DNA of 64,000 nt from an uncultured Blastocatellia bacterium (GTDB lineage Bacteria; Acidobacteriota; Blastocatellia; Pyrinomonadales; Pyrinomonadaceae): assembly GCA_946480785.1 (NCBI GenBank), contig CAMLLD010000023.1, positions 1-64,000 of the forward strand. The letters are read 5' to 3'. This document shows, in pieces, positions 1 through 8,401 of this stretch (position 1 is its first letter; each line of letters starts with the position of its first letter). The notes under the pieces were generated by a model that saw only the letters and a program-made list of their open reading frames with translations, searched no databases and was not told where the DNA came from. Made by a program: the position numbers and the translations under genes.

Positions 1-1
1 A

Positions 2-1345
2 ATCGGACAGGCCGCGCCCGAAGAGATCGTCAACTACTATCGTCACGGCGAACAGACGGTAATGGTTTATCAGGGGCAGCAACTCGGCATATTGCTGCCG
101 TTCGTCGCTTCCACGTGGAACCTCGATGCGGTGAGTTTTGCGAAAGCAGTGATCGAGAAAGCGGGACTCACCGCGCCGCCGTATCGCTGGTGCCGCTTTG
201 ATTGCGCGACGTGGTTAATCGATCACACCGGCGTGTGGTCCACCCGCGGCGGCTTTCCCGAACACGAGCCGGCAATCGAGCTCGACAATTATGTCGACTT
301 ACACCTGCGCTATTTGTTGAAGCACTTGAAAGACGACGGCACTTTCTACTCGCGCTATCAGCCGTTTCAAAACCGGCTCTTCGAAGGCGTCGACGTAGCG
401 AGACAAGCCCACGGCGCGTGGGTGCTCGCGCGCGTCGCGAAGCTGCACAACTCCAGCGAACTAACAAACGCAGCCGACAAAGTTATTGATGCGCTCCTGG
501 CCCATCTCTCACACGAAGAAAACGATCTGTGGCTACGCTTGGACAACGAAACGCCCTCTGTCGCAGAGCTTTCGTTCCTGCTACTCGCGCTCTGCAATCT
601 CCCCGCGGACGATTCACGTCGCTCGCAAATCAAAGGTCTCGCCACACACTTGTGGCGTTGCATCGATCTGCCCCACGGCCGCGTGCGAACGCATCCCGGC
701 TCGGATTGCGGCGCCGACGCTTTCCAGGACTATTTTCCCGGCCAGGTCCTACTTTCTCTGGCCGCGGCCGTCGAACAAAGCGCAACCGAGATCGATCACC
801 CACGACTCGCGCGCGCTTTCCGCTACTACCGCCATCGCTTCCGTTACAAACGTCACTTCGGCCAGGTCACCTGGCTGCTGCAAGCCTTCAGCAACTGGTA
901 TCGAATCACCAAACAACAAGAGTTCGCTGAGTTCGTCTTTGAAGTCGCGGACTGGCTGCTCAACTACCAACAGGAAAAGACCGGCGCTTTCATCAACGAC
1001 CACCAATCCGACACGCCCGGTTATACGACCGCCGTTTATCTCGAAGGCATCGCGGCCGCACTCTCAGTCGCCGCCGAAACCAGCGATGAAACGCGCTACG
1101 AAACCTATCGCCGCTCGTTCATCAACGGCTTTTCGTTCCTCGACCGGCTCATCATCCAGGACCGCGATCGCTCGCTTCTGCCCAATCTCGACTACGCTCT
1201 CGGCGGCCTGCGACAAGGCCTTTACTACAGCGAAATTCGCACCGACTTCGTGCAACATTCGCTCTCGGCGTTGTTGGAATTTCGGTCCCGCGAGGCGGCG
1301 AAGCGGCCCGGCCGAATTGACGGCCCCGCGCTTTTCACGGTTTAA
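2..1345 (+). CDS. AMMECR1-like domain fused to (alpha/alpha)6-toroid glycosidase-like domain (5' truncated)
   Basis: The reading frame is open from base 2, so the N-terminus lies outside the window; the internal ATG at 62 is not the start. The first ~65 residues resemble the C-terminal part of AMMECR1-domain proteins: a Q-L-G-I-L-L-P-F-V-A strand, then W-N-L-D and K-A-G-L, matching the family pattern GLLLPQVA...GWD...KAGL. The remaining ~350 residues are helical repeats rich in Trp, Tyr and His (YLLKHL, GAWVLARV, GYTTAVYLEGIAAAL), typical of six-hairpin glycosidase or epimerase toroids. In bacteria AMMECR1 often sits with Memo and a radical-SAM protein (AmmeMemoRadiSam); those genes would lie left of the window. 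The substrate is unknown. The domain calls are by motif recognition; the fusion itself is read directly from one uninterrupted frame. Confidence 0.7.
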   Translation: MGQAAPEEIVNYYRHGEQTVMVYQGQQLGILLPFVASTWNLDAVSFAKAVIEKAGLTAPPYRWCRFDCATWLIDHTGVWSTRGGFPEHEPAIELDNYVDLHLRYLLKHLKDDGTFYSRYQPFQNRLFEGVDVARQAHGAWVLARVAKLHNSSELTNAADKVIDALLAHLSHEENDLWLRLDNETPSVAELSFLLLALCNLPADDSRRSQIKGLATHLWRCIDLPHGRVRTHPGSDCGADAFQDYFPGQVLLSLAAAVEQSATEIDHPRLARAFRYYRHRFRYKRHFGQVTWLLQAFSNWYRITKQQEFAEFVFEVADWLLNYQQEKTGAFINDHQSDTPGYTTAVYLEGIAAALSVAAETSDETRYETYRRSFINGFSFLDRLIIQDRDRSLLPNLDYALGGLRQGLYYSEIRTDFVQHSLSALLEFRSREAAKRPGRIDGPALFTV

Positions 1346-1397
1346 TCTGCCGTCATTTAAACTATCCCCGGTTCTAAATCAGGAGAAACATAGCTCA

Positions 1398-2147
1398 GTG
1401 AGCCTTTTGTTGGAGGGAAAGCGCGCGTTCATCACCGGTGGAACGCGTGGAATTGGCGCGGCCATCTGCGATATTTTCGCGCGCGAAGGCGCCGACGTCG
1501 CTTTCAGTTACAACACGCGCGATGACCTCGCCGAGGAGACGAGCCGCAAGATCGAAGGCCACGGGCACCGCGCGTTCAGCGCGAAGGTGTCGGTCGTCGA
1601 TCGCGTCGGCATGAAGAAGATGACGCGCGAGCTGGTCGAGAAGTGGGGCGGCATCGACATTCTCGTCAACAACGCGGCCATCAATCGCGGCGACAACTTC
1701 GCTACCACGACCGACCGCGCGTGGGACGAAGTGATTCACACGAATGTCGATAGTCTGTTTGCCGTCACGAAACCGATTTACAAGCAGATGATTCGCCAGC
1801 GAAAGGGAATCATTCTCAACATCACGTCGATAGGCGCGATGCGCGCGTTGCCGACGGCGGTCCATTACGCGACGTCGAAAGCGGCGATGATTGGGTTCAC
1901 GAAATGTTTGTCGCGCGAGGCGGCGACGTTCGGTGTGCGTGTGAATGCGATTGCGGCCGGGATCTTCGACACCGATTTGGCCCAGGCGCTTCCCGATCGC
2001 TTGTTACAGATGCACGACTTCTGGACCTCAGCCGGACGTCTCGGCCGTCCCGAAGAGCTGGCGGAGTACGCGGCGTTCATGGTGAGCGAGCGGAATAGTT
2101 TTATGAACGGCGAGATCGTGATCGTGGACGGCGGCGCGATCACTTAG
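1398..2147 (+). CDS. SDR family oxidoreductase (FabG-like)
   Basis: A 249-residue short-chain dehydrogenase/reductase. The cofactor loop TGGTRGIGAA lies near residue 15, NNAA near residue 93, and the catalytic Y-x3-K (HYATSKAAM) near residue 158, followed by the usual C-terminal VDGGAIT. NAD(P)H-dependent carbonyl/alcohol oxidoreduction is expected; the substrate cannot be read from sequence. The GTG at 1398 was chosen because AGGAG at 1381-1385 lies at suitable distance and family homology begins right after it. The same frame stays open back to 486, but that stretch is a shadow of the preceding gene. The 3' end overlaps the convergent lpxD by 8 bases. Confidence 0.9.
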   Translation: MSLLLEGKRAFITGGTRGIGAAICDIFAREGADVAFSYNTRDDLAEETSRKIEGHGHRAFSAKVSVVDRVGMKKMTRELVEKWGGIDILVNNAAINRGDNFATTTDRAWDEVIHTNVDSLFAVTKPIYKQMIRQRKGIILNITSIGAMRALPTAVHYATSKAAMIGFTKCLSREAATFGVRVNAIAAGIFDTDLAQALPDRLLQMHDFWTSAGRLGRPEELAEYAAFMVSERNSFMNGEIVIVDGGAIT

Positions 2148-3189
2148 TTTCATCGACTGCGTTTTCTTGAATCGGCTTTTCTTTTATTAAGCGCTGAAGG
2201 TCGCGAACGGTGCGCTGTATCTCCCCTAACCGGCGAAACGCTGCCGTGGATCTCAACCAATCCTTGTTATCAAACGCCGGAATTCCCGAGATAACTTTTC
2301 CAGCCGGAATGTCGTGACTCGTCGCGCTCTTCGCGGTCAGCACCACGTCGTCGCCAATCGTCAGATGACCGGCGACGCCCGCCTGTCCCGCGAGAATCAC
2401 GCGATTGCCGATGTGCGAGCTGCCGGCGAGACCGACCTGCGCGCACAACAGCGAGTCTTCGCCGACAGTACACGAGTGACCGATCTGCACGAGGTTGTCG
2501 AGCTTCGTGCCGCGGCCGATCCGACTCTCACCGACTGAAGCGCGGTCGATCGTCGTGCCCGCGCCGATCTCGACGTCGTCTTCGATCACGACGCGTCCGG
2601 TTTGCGGAATTTTCAGCCAGCGTTTCTCTTCGTCTTTCGCGTAACCGAAACCGTCGCAACCGATGACCGAGTTGTTGTGAATCACGACGCGCTCGCCGAT
2701 CACGGTGCGTTCGCGAATCGCCACGCCCGAATGGATCGTCGAGTCTCTGCCGATGGTGACGTCTTCGTAGATCGTGACGTTCGGATGAATGCAAACACCT
2801 TCCGCGATCTCGACGTTTCGGCCGATTATGGCGCATGCGCCGATGGCGACGTTAGTGGCGACGCGTGCGGATGGATCGATCGCGGCGGATGGATGAATGT
2901 GCGCTTCCAGTTGCGGCTCGGGATGAAAGATGCGCAGCGCGCGCGTGTATCCGAGGTAAGGATCTTTCACGCGCAGGATGGCGATGTCGCGATCGGTCGG
3001 CGCTTCTTCGCTCAGAAAGATCGCGGAGGCGCGGGTCGTGTTCACGCGCGGCGTGTAGCGCGGATTCGCGAGAAACGTGACGTGGCCTTCGGACGCTTCG
3101 TCCAGCCCGGCCGCGCCGTGGATCTCGATGTCACGGTGTCGTTCGTCAATACGCGCGCCGGTCAGTTGCGCAAGTTCTGAAAGTTTCAT
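2140..3189 (-). CDS. lpxD: UDP-3-O-acylglucosamine N-acyltransferase LpxD
   Basis: Third step of lipid A synthesis: transfer of a hydroxyacyl chain from ACP to UDP-3-O-acyl-glucosamine at the inner membrane. The protein has 349 residues, the normal family length. An N-terminal uridine-binding domain (residues 1-100) precedes a left-handed beta-helix of hexapeptide repeats (about 100-300; IGRNVEI, IGRDSTI, IGERVVI) and a short C-terminal helix. The catalytic histidine of the family is present as QIGHS (His238). Last gene of a minus-strand operon, 8 bases after priA. It shows that the host builds lipid A and so has an outer membrane. Confidence 0.96.
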   Translation of the reverse strand: MKLSELAQLTGARIDERHRDIEIHGAAGLDEASEGHVTFLANPRYTPRVNTTRASAIFLSEEAPTDRDIAILRVKDPYLGYTRALRIFHPEPQLEAHIHPSAAIDPSARVATNVAIGACAIIGRNVEIAEGVCIHPNVTIYEDVTIGRDSTIHSGVAIRERTVIGERVVIHNNSVIGCDGFGYAKDEEKRWLKIPQTGRVVIEDDVEIGAGTTIDRASVGESRIGRGTKLDNLVQIGHSCTVGEDSLLCAQVGLAGSSHIGNRVILAGQAGVAGHLTIGDDVVLTAKSATSHDIPAGKVISGIPAFDNKDWLRSTAAFRRLGEIQRTVRDLQRLIKEKPIQENAVDETK

Positions 3190-3197
3190 TTAGAACC

Positions 3198-5492
3198 TCA
3201 CATAATGGAAACAGGATCGATCTCGAGGTTGACGGAGCGGAGGTTAACGCCGTTCTCAGCGGCGGCTTTGAGCGCCGCGTCGGCGACTTCGCGCAGGTGA
3301 CGACGGCTGCGTGATTTGAGCAGGAGTTGGAAGCGATGCTCGCCTTTGAGCCGCGCAAGAGGCGCGGGCGCGGGGCCAAGAATGCGACACCGGCGCTGCT
3401 CGTTGGCGGCGTCGAGCTGCTTGCGCACTTCGAGGCTGTCGTTGCGCACGCGCCCGAGGTCTGGCCCATGGACCAACAAACTGCCGAGCGCCACAAACGG
3501 CGGATAAGAATGGTTCTCCCGGTAATGAATCTCTTCGTTATAGAAGCCTTCGTAATCCTGCGCGCACGCGTGCCGCAACGCGTAGTGATAAGGATGATAC
3601 GTCTGAATCAACACCTGCCCCGGACGATCGCCGCGTCCCGCGCGTCCTGCGACCTGCGTGATCAGTTGAAACGTTCTTTCAGCTGAACGAAAGTCGGGCA
3701 ACGCGAGTCCCGCATCAACCGATACCACGCCGACCAAAGTGACGTTCGGAAAATCATGTCCCTTCGCCAGCATCTGCGTGCCGACGAGCGTATCGATCTT
3801 GCCCGCGCTGAAATCCGCGAGCGATTGCTCGAACACTCTGCGCCGCGCGGTCGTGTCGCGATCAATGCGTGCGACGCGCAGAGCAGGGAAGAGTTGCGTC
3901 AACATCTCTTCGATCTGCTCGGTGCCTTCGCCGACGTAGTAAATGTATTTCTTGCCGCACGACGGACAGAGTTTCGGCACCGCCTGGCGATGATTGCAGT
4001 AGTGACAAATGATCACGCGCTCGGAGCGATGATACGTTAGGGTCACGTCGCAATTCGGACACTGAACCGTCTCGCCGCACGAACGGCACAGAATAAAACT
4101 CGAATAGCCGCGACGGTTGAGCAGAATGATCGACTGCTCGCCGCGATCGTGCGTCGCTTGAATCGCGTCGAGCAGTTCGTCGGAGAAGACACGGGGTTTG
4201 CTATGACGCACGAAGACCGCGCGCATGTCGACGATCCGCGCAGGGGCCATCGGGCGCGCGGCGATGCGCTCGGGCAGCGTCAGCAATTGGTATTTTCCGG
4301 TGCGCGCGTTGTGAAACGATTCGAGTGACGGTGTCGCGGACCCGAGCACCACGGTAGCGGACTCTTTTTGCGCGCGTACGATCGCAGTGTCGCGCGCGTT
4401 GTAGTAAGGCGATTCCTGCTGGCGGTAAGTCGACTCGTGTTCTTCATCGACGACGATCAGTCCGAGGTTCTGCACGGGCGCGAACACCGCAGAACGCGTG
4501 CCGATCACGACGCGTGCTTCGCCGTTGCGCACGCGCGTCCACTCGTCGAAACGTTCGCCACGCTGCAGTGAGGAATGGAAGATCGCGACGCGGTCGCCGA
4601 AGTGGCTGCGCAAGCGGCGTGAGAAGACGGGCGTGAGCGCAATATCGGGCACGAGCATCATCGCGGAGCGGCCGCGCGCGAGCGCCGCGCGCATCGCGCG
4701 AATGTAAATCTCAGTCTTGCCGCTGCCTGTCACGCCGTGCAACAGAAACGCGCTGTACGTTTCATCATCAACTTGCTTGTTAATGGCATCGAGCACCACA
4801 GCCTGCGCGGAGGTTAACGTGTACTCTTCCGCCGGCAGCGACGAGGCATGGGCCAACGGATCGCGGCGCACCGCTTCGTCAAAGATCTCGACCAGTCCCT
4901 TTTTTTCGAGCGATGAAACCGTCGCCGCGCCAATACCTGTTTCCTTGAGCAGTGCCTGCAACGCCAACGGTCCTTTTTCCTGCAGGGTCGTCAACACTGC
5001 CTTTTGTCGATCCGTGATTTTTTTCGGCTCGGAATCCCCGGGCTTCAGCCTCACGAACCGCCGCAGCTTCGCTTTCACGAACGATCCCTGTGGCGGCGGA
5101 TTGATCCCCGGCGGCAACGTCGCCTTGATCACTTCACCGATCGGCGACGCGTAGTAATCGGCCACCCAACGCGCGAGCTGCAAAATCTCCGGCGTGCAGA
5201 CCGGTTCGAGATCCACAAGACTCGCGGCGTCTTTGATCTCCTCTTCGGCGAGACCGAGTTCAGGCGGAAGCGCGTCGTGTAGCGCGACGATGTAAGCGGT
5301 GATCAGTTTGCGGCCGAACGGAACCTTGATGCGCGCGCCGGGCTTCGCGTCGCTGCTCAACTCGGGTGTGAGCCGGTAAGTGAAAGTCTGCGCGACGTGC
5401 AGCGGCACGGCGACTTCCACGAAGCGTGAGGCGCTCGTCGCGGTGTGAGGTTCGTTTTGTAACGAGATCTCGGTTGCAGTGCTTTTCGACAC
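3198..5492 (-). CDS. priA: Primosomal protein N' (replication restart helicase PriA)
   Basis: A 3'-5' superfamily 2 DNA helicase that recognises stalled forks and reloads the replisome. The protein has 764 residues. An N-terminal 3'-DNA-binding domain (FVEVAVPLHVAQTFTYRL) precedes Walker A GVTGSGKT (~residue 255), the DEEH box (VVDEEHESTY) and the GSATPSLE helicase motif. The paired zinc cysteines follow (CRSCG, CPNC, CHYC, CPSCG), then QVAGRAGRG. All motifs needed for activity are visible. It lies 9 bases downstream of udg and 8 bases upstream of lpxD, clearly in one transcription unit. Confidence 0.97.
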   Translation of the reverse strand: MSKSTATEISLQNEPHTATSASRFVEVAVPLHVAQTFTYRLTPELSSDAKPGARIKVPFGRKLITAYIVALHDALPPELGLAEEEIKDAASLVDLEPVCTPEILQLARWVADYYASPIGEVIKATLPPGINPPPQGSFVKAKLRRFVRLKPGDSEPKKITDRQKAVLTTLQEKGPLALQALLKETGIGAATVSSLEKKGLVEIFDEAVRRDPLAHASSLPAEEYTLTSAQAVVLDAINKQVDDETYSAFLLHGVTGSGKTEIYIRAMRAALARGRSAMMLVPDIALTPVFSRRLRSHFGDRVAIFHSSLQRGERFDEWTRVRNGEARVVIGTRSAVFAPVQNLGLIVVDEEHESTYRQQESPYYNARDTAIVRAQKESATVVLGSATPSLESFHNARTGKYQLLTLPERIAARPMAPARIVDMRAVFVRHSKPRVFSDELLDAIQATHDRGEQSIILLNRRGYSSFILCRSCGETVQCPNCDVTLTYHRSERVIICHYCNHRQAVPKLCPSCGKKYIYYVGEGTEQIEEMLTQLFPALRVARIDRDTTARRRVFEQSLADFSAGKIDTLVGTQMLAKGHDFPNVTLVGVVSVDAGLALPDFRSAERTFQLITQVAGRAGRGDRPGQVLIQTYHPYHYALRHACAQDYEGFYNEEIHYRENHSYPPFVALGSLLVHGPDLGRVRNDSLEVRKQLDAANEQRRCRILGPAPAPLARLKGEHRFQLLLKSRSRRHLREVADAALKAAAENGVNLRSVNLEIDPVSIM

Positions 5493-5501
5493 GAATGAAT
5501 T

Positions 5502-6290
5502 CTACGGCTTCGCTGTGCTGTCGAGATAGTCTCGAACCTTCTTCAAATCCTCCCACGTCTCGCGCTTCTTGCTCGGGTCGCGCAGAAGATACGCGGGGTG
5601 AAACGTCGGCATCACCTTGATGCCTTTGTAATCGTGAAAGCGGCCGCGCGCACGCGTGATGCCTTCGCGCGTGTCGAGCAGGTTTTTCAGCGCGGTGTTG
5701 CCGAGCACGACGATGACTTCGGGTTGTGCGACGGCGATCTCGCGTTCGAGAAACGGTTTGCACGTCGCGGCTTCGTCGGGCATCGGCGCGCGGTTTTGCG
5801 GCGGACGGCAACGGTTGACGTTGCCGATCAACACGTCTTCGCGTTTCAGGCCGATGGCTTCGATGATCTTTGTGAGCAACTGGCCGGCGCGTCCGACGAA
5901 GGGACGTGCTTGTGCGTCTTCGTCAGCGCCCGGTGCTTCGCCGACGAACATCAGGCGGGCTTTGCGATTGCCTTCGGTATGGACCACGTGAGTGCGGTCC
6001 CAGTGCAGCGGGCAACGCGTGCAGTCGCCGATCTCGGCGTGAATTTGCTCAAACGTTTCGGTTGAAGGAGTTAGTTTTTCCGGTGACGGTGGGAGATCTT
6101 CGAATAGCGCTGTGCTCGTTAGATGCGTTTGGACGATTGGTTTTGTTTCAGTGGGGATTGGAGCCGCTGGCGTAACGTTTAAATGAATACCTTGCTCTAA
6201 ACGAATGCCTTCGACGCCAAGCGCGCGCAGGTGTTCGAGCTGTTTCTTTGTGTCGGTGATGAGTTGCTGGAGTTCCGGAGATGGTTTCAT
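5502..6290 (-). CDS. udg: Uracil-DNA glycosylase, family 4 (Fe-S type)
   Basis: Removes uracil from DNA by base excision. The protein has 262 residues. The first ~90 form a linker with a short N-terminal coiled segment. The catalytic core starts at CTRCPLH and carries motif 1 GEAPGADED with the PFVGRAGQLL loop, plus VVLGNTALKNLL and the C-terminal motif TFHPAYLLR. The four Fe-S cysteines are visible (CxxC near residue 95, and the later pair in NRCRPP and ATCKPF). This is the form common in thermophiles and in phyla lacking family 1 Ung. The start ATG overlaps the stop of coaBC by 4 bases, so translation is probably coupled. Confidence 0.94.
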   Translation of the reverse strand: MKPSPELQQLITDTKKQLEHLRALGVEGIRLEQGIHLNVTPAAPIPTETKPIVQTHLTSTALFEDLPPSPEKLTPSTETFEQIHAEIGDCTRCPLHWDRTHVVHTEGNRKARLMFVGEAPGADEDAQARPFVGRAGQLLTKIIEAIGLKREDVLIGNVNRCRPPQNRAPMPDEAATCKPFLEREIAVAQPEVIVVLGNTALKNLLDTREGITRARGRFHDYKGIKVMPTFHPAYLLRDPSKKRETWEDLKKVRDYLDSTAKP

Positions 6291-7519
6291 GCTGACCGAA
6301 GACTGACAATGGTATCGAGAATGCGATTAGCTGCTTCGCTTTTTGAAAGCGCAGGCAGCTCAACCGGATCGTTATTTTTGGCGGTGATGATCGTGATCGC
6401 GTTAGTCGTAGTGTCAAAACCCGAATCGCTGCGCGTGACGTCATTCGCCACGATCGCATCGAGTTTTTTAGCGCGCAGCTTCTCGCGCGCATTTGCGATG
6501 ACGTTTTCCGTTTCCGCCGCGAAGCCGACGACGAGCAGTCCATTAGTTCGCGCCGCGGCGACGTTTGCGAGCACGTCAGGTGTTCGCTCCAGCGTGAGCA
6601 TCACCGACTCCTCTGATTTTTTGATCTTCTGCGCCGCACGTTGTACCGGACGGTAGTCAGCAATCGCCGCCGCGCCAATGAACACTGACGCCCCGTGGCT
6701 TTCACGCGCGACCGCCTGATTCATCTCTTCAGCCGAAAGCGCACGCACGACTCTCACGCCAGCCGGCGGATCGACAGTCGTGATTCCTACGACGACCGTA
6801 ACCTCACCGCCACGTTTCAACGCTGCTTCAGCAAGCGCAAATCCCATCCTGCCCGACGATCGATTCGAGATAAACCGAACCGGATCGATCTCTTCACGCG
6901 TCGCGCCAACCGTGATCAGAAACCTTTCGCCACTCAGATCCTTCTTTTGCGTCGAGCGCAAGAGTTCCAACGCAGCGGCCACGATGCGATCGGGTTCGCT
7001 GAGCCGTCCTGGTCCAATCGTGCCGCAAGCCATCTCGCCCGCGTCCGGCTCGAGAAGGTGAATCCCATCCGCGCGCAGCCGTTCGAGATTGCGCTGCGTC
7101 GCCGGATGCTGCCACATCGTCGTGTTCATCGCGGGGGCGATCAAAACCGGCGCGTTGCACGCGAGATAAGTGGAAGTCAGAAAATCATCAGCCACGCCGT
7201 TCGCAAACTTCGCGATGATGTTGGCCGTCGCGGGCGCGACCACCAGCAGATCGCAAGTCTGCGAAAACGTGATGTGCGCAATCGGGTCTGGATTGTCCGG
7301 CGCGTAATCGTCAACGATTACATGCGCGCCCGAAAGCGCGCGAAACGTGAGCGGCTGCACAAACTCACACGCCCGTTTCGTCATCGCCACGCGGACCACA
7401 CAGCCCGCCTTCTGCAGCCCGCGCAAGACCTCCACCGCCTTGTAAGCGGCAATTCCCCCGGAGACACCGAGAGCCACGTTCGCTTTGTGCTTGTGTGCTT
7501 GAGGATCTGACGCAGACAT
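6287..7519 (-). CDS. coaBC: Bifunctional phosphopantothenoylcysteine decarboxylase / phosphopantothenate-cysteine ligase
   Basis: Carries out two consecutive steps of coenzyme A synthesis. The protein has 410 residues. The N-terminal CoaC flavodoxin-like domain shows GVSGGIAAYK, active-site His82 (AHITFS), the PAMNTTMW motif and the substrate-lid cysteine Cys165 in GEMACG. The C-terminal CoaB domain begins near residue 200 with TVGATREEIDPVRFISNRSSG, the nucleotide-binding signature. First gene of the coaBC-udg-priA-lpxD operon; the start lies 129 bases from the divergent start at 7649, so the operon promoter must be in that gap. Confidence 0.96.
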   Translation of the reverse strand: MSASDPQAHKHKANVALGVSGGIAAYKAVEVLRGLQKAGCVVRVAMTKRACEFVQPLTFRALSGAHVIVDDYAPDNPDPIAHITFSQTCDLLVVAPATANIIAKFANGVADDFLTSTYLACNAPVLIAPAMNTTMWQHPATQRNLERLRADGIHLLEPDAGEMACGTIGPGRLSEPDRIVAAALELLRSTQKKDLSGERFLITVGATREEIDPVRFISNRSSGRMGFALAEAALKRGGEVTVVVGITTVDPPAGVRVVRALSAEEMNQAVARESHGASVFIGAAAIADYRPVQRAAQKIKKSEESVMLTLERTPDVLANVAAARTNGLLVVGFAAETENVIANAREKLRAKKLDAIVANDVTRSDSGFDTTTNAITIITAKNNDPVELPALSKSEAANRILDTIVSLRSA

Positions 7520-7593
7520 CGCGCTTAACGGAAAACGAAGATCAATGTAACATTGCCGACAGACGTGCGCAATTTACTTAACCGGACGCCTGC

Positions 7594-7599
7594 TACAAT
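7594..7599 (+). promoter_or_regulatory. Possible -10 box (TACAAT) for the secreted protein at 7649
   Basis: TACAAT matches the sigma-70 -10 consensus at five of six positions and lies 49 bases before the ATG at 7649. The best upstream hexamer, TTTACT at 7573-7578, is poorly spaced (15 bases), so the call is tentative. Confidence 0.35.
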
Positions 7600-7648
7600 G
7601 CGCGGTCAACAATACAACCAGAACATACGCGAGTCAGGCGGTAAGACG

Positions 7649-8173
7649 ATGGCCACTCTCAAGAGAAGATTACCGGCGCTTCTGATCGTCGTTGTCTTTC
7701 TCTTCACGTGTGTTCCGACCCTGAAAGCCAACAAGCGCACCAGGCAGCGTGCCGACGACGAGTTTGGTCCAGTCGTGCGCGCCTATCTCGGTTACCTGAA
7801 GGACGAGCAGGAGGTCGTAGACGACCGCGTCAGCCGCAGGGAAGTCAGTCCGACCTATTACCGCCACAATTCGAACCGCATAAAAGCGCTACGACAAATG
7901 GCGATCAAGCTGGCCCGCGAGTCGAACAACGACTATCTGCCTGAGCTGGAAGCCGTTTCCGCGAGCGAACTGGGCCTGCTTTTTGGCTCGGAAGCCCCTG
8001 CGCCGGCGCGTCTGAAGGTTGGGGAAGTGGTCCGGAAGACGTTCCGTTTCCTTGGCGTGGTCCGGACCGGCGAGGTGTTTTATTTATTTGCCCGGCTGGA
8101 TCCCTACGAACAGGCCGAGCTCAGGGAAAAGGCGGATTCCAGCAAAGCGGAGGCGAGCCGGCCGCAGGAATGA
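7649..8173 (+). CDS. Small secreted protein of unknown function
   Basis: A 174-residue protein not matched to a named family. A classical signal peptide covers about residues 1-27: the basic ATLKRRLP start, a hydrophobic LLIVVVFLF core and a cleavage-like TLKA. The mature part is charged and helical (EQEVVDDRVSRREVSPTYYRHNSNRIKALRQMAIKLA) and ends in a Lys/Ala-rich tail. The ATG at 7649 was preferred over the upstream ATG at 7553 because it places the signal peptide at the N-terminus. Divergent from coaBC. Probably periplasmic; the function is unknown. Confidence 0.7.
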   Translation: MATLKRRLPALLIVVVFLFTCVPTLKANKRTRQRADDEFGPVVRAYLGYLKDEQEVVDDRVSRREVSPTYYRHNSNRIKALRQMAIKLARESNNDYLPELEAVSASELGLLFGSEAPAPARLKVGEVVRKTFRFLGVVRTGEVFYLFARLDPYEQAELREKADSSKAEASRPQE

Positions 8174-8223
8174 TCGCGCGTGGTCCTGACACAGTTTTGT
8201 GGCAATGTCGGCCCAAATGTTTG

Positions 8224-8252
8224 TTGACAGAGAACTTTTATTAGTGTAATAA
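8224..8252 (+). promoter_or_regulatory. Sigma-70 promoter for the FecR-domain protein
   Basis: TTGACA (8224-8229), a 17-base spacer, then TAATAA (8247-8252): a near-consensus housekeeping promoter, the best in the window. Transcription would start near 8259, leaving an untranslated leader of about 140 bases before the start codon at 8402. Confidence 0.7.
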
Positions 8253-8401
8253 ATCCCAAGCGTTAAGTGGTTTCGACGCGTAATTTCTGGCAATTAAGTG
8301 CTTTGCAGGTTTTGCAACCTCAGACGATAGTTTCCCACGACTGTTAGGCCGTCGCGGTACGCAATAAAGACCTTGTGTTACACATTACGGGAGGAAAGTT
8401 G

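Noticed and set aside
486..1397. Upstream extension of the SDR frame over the toroid gene
   Set aside because: It is the alternate frame of the first gene; SDR homology starts only at 1398, next to an SD.
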